Shown here piece after piece: positions 58,226 to 64,000 of a stretch of DNA of 64,000 nt. How positions within the stretch are numbered: the stretch's first letter is position 1; each line of letters begins with the position of its first letter. This DNA is from Phocoena phocoena (taxonomy: Eukaryota > Chordata > Mammalia > Artiodactyla > Phocoenidae): NCBI RefSeq assembly GCF_963924675.1, contig NC_089225.1, forward strand, positions 86,525,951 to 86,589,950. Direction: 5' to 3'. The position numbers were made by a program, and so were the translations under genes. The notes beneath the pieces were generated by a model, which made no database searches, was not told the origin of the DNA, and saw only the letters and a program-made list of their open reading frames with translations.

Positions 58226-59784
58226 ATGAAAAATGCCCTAAGTTCAGATATAGTAAGTATCATAAAGGTATTTCTGGAATCACAGGGATGAAGGTTAACA
58301 ACTTTGTACCTAATAATCAAAATGGGGGGAGGAGGGGCACCATCTAGCAGATTTAAATTACCTGATAATTTGGTATTTTACAAAATATTTACTAGTCCTT
58401 TTCATAATAGCTATTGCTTACTGCCGAATGAGATTATTTCTTCTGAATATCCCATGTATTTGAACTCTGTAGAAGGTGACATCACAAAGAAAAATCAGGG
58501 AGAGTTGTGAAGAGCTCACTTTGTCACTGTTCACATTTTTCTCTACCCAGGAAGATGAGAGAAAGTGTGAACTCAATGCTTTGCTGGAGTAAAATGAAAC
58601 CCACACCCTCAATATCAAATATGGTGACAAGACATCACTCCCTTCAAATGCAGAGAGAAAATTACTCTCAACAAGATATGTGGAAGCTCAGGGTTGTATA
58701 AATTTAAAAATTTTTTTAACTTATTCTGAAAAACAGTATCCTTAACAAAGGAGAATCAACTCTACACAAGAATTTTAAAAACACTCAGGTTGAAGTATAA
58801 CAAAAGCAAGAAGATATATTTAGACACAAATGCTAGAACTGTTTTCCTTTGAAAATCCCTCTCCAGAAATTTCTCCAATTAGGCAAATAAAAGAGTTTTA
58901 TACACCTTCTCAGATTTGTTTATTAGTGTGGATTATTGTTCCTTTTGTGTTTGCAAACAGTTTAAATGGGGCTTCATCAGTCAAGGAATTATTCAGGATA
59001 AAAATTAGCAAGTTATTTTTTGGGGTGAAAATTTTTACTCACTTTTAAAAATCCTATTATCACTCTACCCAGAGATAAGTTCTAAAGTAAATGGGAAAAG
59101 GGAGAGAGAAAAGACTCATGGAGACTTTGCCTTTATTGTCTTTGAGCTGAATCCTTGATATTCATTATTAATATGTTATATTCATAATAGTTATTATAAT
59201 TGAAATTCATTTGCCTGATTATTCCCTTTTTGACCCCAAGGTCACAGAGCATCCTATTTATAATTCTGGTTCATGAGGAAATTGAAGAAGGGGAAGAACA
59301 CGAAATAGCCTCATTGCTTTGTTGATTAACCAGCTGAGTTGGGCCTCCGGACCCCTGACCTCACTCTCTAGACTTGGTACAGCAGAGAGAGGGCTGAACA
59401 TGCAGGAGAAGTCTGGGCAGAACACTGGCCAAGTATGTGGTACTGGCTGTCATGTAGCTTAGATACCAGATACCAAGAGAAAAAAATAGATATGAGGACT
59501 AATGAAAGCCTAATAAAATCCATTTCAAACTACTGCAGAGTAGGGTCAAGAGTCCTGGGGAGAGTCCAAAAAGGGACATGTGTGACAGCTGAAATCAACA
59601 TCTCTCCCGACAGGTCCCATTGATTTACTTTGATTGGCACCCAGCTTGAGAGCCCAGCACACTGGTTTATGGCAATCAGTCCACAGGGCTGCTTCTCCCA
59701 GCCCCTGAAGACATCTTAGCTGCTCCCTTTGTCCCCTCTGGCCCCAAAGATGTCAAAGCAGACACAGGCAAAATATATGAGGAG
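58226..59784. other. Unique non-coding DNA
   Basis: About 1.55 kb with no named repeat and no coding signal beyond short frames. Confidence 0.4.
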
Positions 59785-59794
59785 AGGGAGTTGA

Positions 59795-59834
59795 GGGGCG
59801 GGGGGAGAAGGGAAGAGGGAGGAAAGGGGAGGGA
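59795..59834 (+). other. G-rich purine tract with quadruplex potential
   Basis: At least six runs of three or more G, separated by 1-6 bases, all purine apart from one C. The pattern fits a G-quadruplex motif. Confidence 0.7.
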
Positions 59835-59949
59835 GTGATTATGGAAGCACTCATGAAAACATGCATGGGAGAAAAACAAGCTCATACTTCTAGACTGCTC
59901 CTATTTTACTTCTAAATAAACAGTTAGAAACACTGTATAATTGTAGCTA

Positions 59950-60160
59950 ATTTTTTTGAGTGTTCACTATGTGCCAAGTTCTTTCTAAACACTTTGCATA
60001 TATTGACCCACTTAATCTCCACATCAGCCCTCTGCCGTTTGTACCTCCATCATCCCACTTTACAGATAGGGAAACTGGCTACACAGCTAGTAAATGACAG
60101 ATTTGGAAAAGGAATCCAGGTGATCTGACTTCCGAGCCCATGCATGCTCTTCTGTGTCTT
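59950..60160 (-). repeat. MIR SINE, nearly complete
   Basis: Reverse-complement MIR: 'tgagtgttcactatgtgcca', 'aacactttgcatatattgac', 'catcatcccactttacagat', 'agggaaactggctacacagc' and 'gatctgacttccgagcccat'. Confidence 0.9.
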
Positions 60161-60760
60161 ATGTAGCCACTCACCTTCCCAATACCTATACTGGACAGCC
60201 ATTGCTACAGCCTGTATTTTATAGAGAGGAACTGAGAAACAGAAAGACTGTGCAATAATCCCACAAACCATGATGCAATGAGAATCCAAGTGTCTAATGC
60301 CCCCATTATGTTTTTCTGCCCTTCTGGTCACATTTAACAAAGTAACTTGATGAAAACATGTTTGGAACCAAGTCCAGTTCAACAAGTACATTAACATTAT
60401 AAACAAGTAGAAAACAAAACACAAATGGAGATAATATACCCTTTATGTCAGTTAGGTTGTTCTGTATTTCATGTGTATGAATGTCTGAAACTGCAACTAT
60501 AAGTCCCTAGTATACTGACATGAAGTATGCTTGAAAACTTCTGATGAGTAAATCAATCTATCAATCAACTAACGTTTGTTGAATGTCTACTATTAGGTGC
60601 AGCAGGAGATGAAAGATAATAAGAGAAAGAGATTAACCCTAACTTCCATTTAATGGCAAATGGGAGAAACTAAATACTTTAAAGATCAAGAATGAACGCA
60701 TTCTCCCCTTCTTCCTTATCAAGAGAACTCGATTCTATTTGGGATGGCAAAGTAGCCAGT
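60161..60760. other. Unique non-coding DNA
   Basis: About 600 bp. 'gtttgttgaatgtctactat' at 60570 may be a MIR/L2 scrap. No gene. Confidence 0.4.
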
Positions 60761-60776
60761 TAAAAATCCTCCCCTT

Positions 60777-60992
60777 GGGCTTCCCTGGTGGCGCAGTGGT
60801 TGAGAGTCCGCCTGCCGATGCAGGGAACATGGGTTCGTGCCCCAGTCCGGGAGGATCCCGCATGCAGCGGAGCGGCTGGGCCCGTGAGCCATGGCCGCTG
60901 AGCCTGCGCGTCCGGAACCTGTACCGCAACGGGAGAAGCCACAACCGTGAGAGGCCCGCGTACCAGGAAAAAAAAAAAAAAAAAAAAACAAC
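60777..60992 (+). mobile_element. CHR-type tRNA-derived SINE
   Basis: Plus-orientation CHR SINE with head GGGCTTCCCTGGTGGCGCAG, B-box region 'ggttcgtgcccc' and a pure A tail of about 20. A 10 bp target-site duplication, atcctcccct, lies at 60766-60775 and 60993-61002. Confidence 0.96.
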
Positions 60993-61002
60993 ATCCTCCC
61001 CT

Positions 61003-61675
61003 CTTCCAGATTTCTTTATGGTTAGAGGTGGCCATGGAAATCAGTGCTGGTTGATTGCAAATGAGAGCAAAACTCACAGGGTGGACCGTCCACGGTACAA
61101 TCTCCGCAGGTCTCATCCTGCCCCTTCATCTTGCCTGGAGCATGAGCACATGCTCATGGTGGAGGCAAGGTGACCATGGAACATAGAAAGGAACCCAGGT
61201 CCTCAGTGACTTCCTCAGGCACCAGCACCTGCTCTGGGCTGCCCCACCCAGATTCCCCATCACACGCATCCTTGTCTAAGCCAAAGAAGCCAGGGCTTTC
61301 TTCCATGCAGCTGAACATAAGCCTGAATGATGGTAACTGCTTATTGGGTCTGTACATCCTCTCCCTTCACTGGTTTTGAGGAGCACATGTCTTCTAATTT
61401 CTGCCTATGTGGCCACAGGCAGAGATATGAGAGGGAAAAAACTAAAAGAAATACAATAAAACATTACTAATTGCATGTGATGTAACTTTTACAGGTTTGA
61501 TTATTTGGGGAAATTATTTGGAAGGAAAACGGTAGATTTGTTATAACATTTTTTTCCTGCAATGTCCCCCATCTGTTTAATTTTTACACCTCTTCTTGAT
61601 GAAATCACTGTTTGTGCTGTTTTCCTCTTCAAGTTTCTTTACTTTGAGGCCTTTGAACGATCTCCCACTAGACTT
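61003..61675. other. Unique non-coding DNA between two inverted SINEs
   Basis: About 670 bp with no named repeat. Short frames at 61154-61379 overlap on opposite strands. Confidence 0.4.
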
Positions 61676-61689
61676 TTCCAGTCAATTTT

Positions 61690-61905
61690 TTTTTTTTTTT
61701 TTTTTTTTTGCGGTACGCAGGCCTCTCACTGTTGTGGCCTCTCCCGTTGCGGAGCACAGGCTCTGGATGCGCAGGCTCAGCGGCCATGGCTCACGGGCCC
61801 AGCCGCTCCGCAGCATGTGGGATCTTCCCGGACCGGGGCACAAACCCGTGTCCCCTGCATCGGCAGGTGGGCTCTCAACCAACCACTGTGCCACCAGGGA
61901 AGCCC
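61690..61905 (-). mobile_element. CHR-type tRNA-derived SINE
   Basis: Minus-orientation CHR SINE with a long T tract, body start 'gcggtacgcaggcctctcac' and end 'ccaccagggaagccc', and a 4 bp 'aacc' duplication near its head. An exact 14 bp target-site duplication, ttccagtcaatttt, lies at 61676-61689 and 61906-61919. Confidence 0.97.
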
Positions 61906-61919
61906 TTCCAGTCAATTTT

Positions 61920-62995
61920 AATAACTATTTCTTGCTCCAGCACTAAACTACCATGATATCTAGGATATTCAAGATGATGATAGATTTGAAACATTATACA
62001 ATTTATTCTTAGAGTTGAAAACTTTTAACACTCCTAAATCATAGCTGTTCCACTAAAAGATTTTCACATAACTTCTAAATTCACTGAAATGACTGCTCAA
62101 AAATTATTGTTAAAGGAAAGGAATCAACACGTTCTTTCAGATGCTTAAATAGTATCCTAGGCATCACTTTGTTAGCCTTAGACTCATAGAGCAGAAACAA
62201 AAATATTTAAGCCAAGCCCAATATTTTTTAACATTTTATGTTTTTTTAACTTCACAGAGGCTTAAAAAGTTAGATTAAAAAAGTTATTTTAAAAAACCTT
62301 ACCAAAAGTTGATATGTCAATATGTATTCTGCTAAATCTACAGTCATTTATTCATACAGCTCCAGTAAAAACACCACCTCAATTTAATTGCCTCATTATT
62401 GAGAGAAAAGTTGGTTTGCGATTAGTAGCTATCAGGATGACTGCTTTATTTACCTCAAATATCAATACTCTTCACCTTTTAGTGTGTGAACCTAACTTTT
62501 AACTTGGTCATAGGAAAAAAATATTCCAAAATAAACTTACTAAATGAAGAATCCAACTCAGAAAAATTTGTCTGGCATTTATTCAAGTTCTACAAACTCA
62601 TAAATAACTAAGAGATGAAGTTTGGGGCTGATGGAATCACTGCATAACATGGTAAGTTTATTTTCTAGGACAGTCTCTGGGTTTCAGATGCCTCAATCAG
62701 GTACATCTATTAAATGCAAATGACTGCACCAGCCAGGTGGCTCTGATACTTCCTTTCCTCTCCACTGCCGTTATTTGGGACTTCTCTCTCCTTCTGTCTC
62801 TCCTCTCCCCTCCACCTTCTCAACTATAACCCTTGTGATATTGCAGGATAAATCTGTAGGGCAATAGAGGAGGAAGGAAAGGAAAATGTCAGGGAGGAAG
62901 AAAGGTCAAACTTCATCACCCATTTCTTCTGTCCCTTCTGTACCTTATAACTTCTTACCCTGTCTGCTGGGGGCAGGGGTATTTGGGGAACCCTC
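61920..62995. other. Unique non-coding DNA
   Basis: About 1.1 kb, AT-rich on the left and C/T-rich near 62755-62825. No gene seen. Confidence 0.4.
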
Positions 62996-63325
62996 CTATC
63001 ACAGCACAGAAGATCCTTCATGATCTGGCTCTTGCCTTCTCTAATGTAATGTAATGGCCTCAATAGACTAATTCCCAGGAGGAACCCTACCCAGCTCAGT
63101 TTGAGCATCAGTCTGGTGTGCACGAGGCTCCTCCCTAAGCACTCAGGATGTTCATTCTTCCTGTGTACTCCTTCCCCATTTAACATCTTCCTCTCTACAC
63201 GGTGAGCAACTTGTGAGCAGAAAATGTCCTTCACCTGTATTTTCAGGGCCTAGCAGCCTTTCTCAGTGACTGGTTCAAAAACACCAGCAGTGCTCAAAAA
63301 AATATTTGTTGTATCATGTATGAGT
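62996..63325 (+). repeat. L2 relic
   Basis: 'agatccttcatgatctggct', 'gtgagcaacttgtgagcaga', 'ttttcagggcctagcagcct' and 'gctcaaaaaaatatttgttg' follow the order of an L2 3' end in plus orientation, diverged and interrupted. Confidence 0.55.
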
Positions 63326-63680
63326 GGCCCCAGAACTTTTCCAATTGCCTCATCCCAGAGCCCCTGCTTTGGCCTTCCCCCAACTTTCTCCCACCAGAAG
63401 TTACTCCTCCTTGGTAAGCAAGGAAGTTAAAATTAACTGAGCTTATCAACTATGCTCCAATATAAAATAAAAATGTTTTAATATTAACTGAGCTGCTCTC
63501 CTGAAATGGAAATGAAGCTACTTAGGTCTTTTTGCTAGCCTGAAATCCAGAGTTATCAACTATATGTACCTTTGTCTCCACAAGGAAAAAAAAAAAAAAG
63601 AAGTGGCAGCACGTCACTGGAGAGGCCCAGACTTTCATTAAATGGGTGGGACTTTTTAAAAGAAAAAAGGTGAAGATATA
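63326..63680. other. Unique non-coding DNA
   Basis: About 350 bp with a short A tract near 63585. The stretch 'atgctccaatataaaataaa' at about 63450 may be a LINE tail. Confidence 0.4.
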
Positions 63681-63689
63681 ATTATAGAT

Positions 63690-63800
63690 AATGACAGCCA
63701 ACATTTAGTCAGCCTTTATCCTGTCTAGATACTATTGTAAATACACTACATCTGCTGTAACCTTTCACCCTTGAATCAGCTCCATGAGGTCCTGATGTTC
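63690..63800 (-). repeat. Possible MIR relic
   Basis: 'gacagccaacatttagtcag' followed by 'cctttcacccttgaatcagc' and 'tccatgaggtcctgatgttc' loosely follows a reverse-complement MIR. Confidence 0.45.
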
Positions 63801-63869
63801 TCCCTGAGTTAGAATACAGAACACTTTCTCTAATCCATTAATATCCATTCAACAGAGCATTACCAGGCC

Positions 63870-64000
63870 TTTAAAAAAGTAAGTATATGTATGTGGAATC
63901 TAAAAAAACCAAACTCATAGAAACAGAGAACAGGCAGGGATTGGGGAGTTGGCAAAATGGGTGAAGCGAGTCAAAGGGTACCAACTTCCAGTTATAAGAT
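63870..64000 (+). repeat. L1 3' end running off the window
   Basis: 'gtatgtggaatctaaaaaaa', 'ccaaactcatagaaacagag', 'gattggggagttggcaaaat' and 'caacttccagttataagat' are typical of the 3' UTR of mid-age mammalian L1. The element continues past 64000. Confidence 0.8.

Noticed and set aside
23178..61905. Intact tRNA genes suggested by A-box and B-box-like words.
   Set aside because: Each lies inside a CHR SINE head; no cloverleaf with acceptor stem and anticodon arm is complete, and copies are flanked by insertion duplications.

Overview
The window looks like nuclear DNA from a whale or dolphin. The strongest clue is eleven copies of a tRNA-derived SINE of the CHR type that is characteristic of cetaceans and hippopotamus (head GGGCTTCCCTGGTGGCGCAG), plus one longer, older relative. 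Three L1 elements carry an artiodactyl-type L1 3' UTR, and there are many old mammalian repeats (MIR, L2, MLT1, MER5A, old L1). I found no exon of a functional protein-coding gene, no RNA gene and no CpG island. The stretch is best read as intergenic or deep intronic DNA.

Layout. 1-9.4 kb: mostly unique non-coding DNA with MIR/L2 relics and one SINE. 9.4-11.8 kb: a SINE, MLT1-like LTR relics and an old L1 fragment interrupted by an MLT1 LTR. 11.9-18.0 kb: a near full-length minus-strand L1 (copy 1) with a CHR SINE inside ORF1 and another at its 5' edge. 18.2-19.8 kb: an older plus-strand L1. 19.8-23.2 kb: unique DNA. 23.2-29.8 kb: a SINE, then a second near full-length minus-strand L1 (copy 2), also with a CHR SINE inside ORF1. 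30-43 kb: unique DNA with MLT1, MIR and L2 relics, one SINE and a GGAT-rich microsatellite. 43.4-52.7 kb: two copies of one LTR-like repeat, the second split by a 5'-truncated L1 (copy 3), plus two SINEs and a GT-rich microsatellite. 53-64 kb: unique DNA with an L1 3' fragment, three SINEs, MER5A, MIR/L2 relics and an L1 3' end running off the edge.

The only coding-like sequence is retrotransposon ORF1 and ORF2, all of it broken. Nesting gives a relative order: MIR, L2, MER5A and MLT1 are oldest; old L1 and the LTR pair come next; then the three young-type L1s; CHR SINEs are among the last, since two sit inside L1 ORF1 copies. Most SINEs have clean 8-17 bp target-site duplications bordering A/T tracts, as expected from L1 machinery.

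I see no new multi-gene system. The most interesting signal is that L1 copies 1 and 2, with different flanks, share the same ORF2 lesions: a fold-back hairpin (15 bp arms, 4 nt loop) that appears to replace coding sequence upstream of the reverse-transcriptase domain, and a one-base frameshift in the endonuclease. This points to an ORF2-defective L1 lineage that was copied in trans. The comparison L1 consensus is from memory and needs alignment to confirm.
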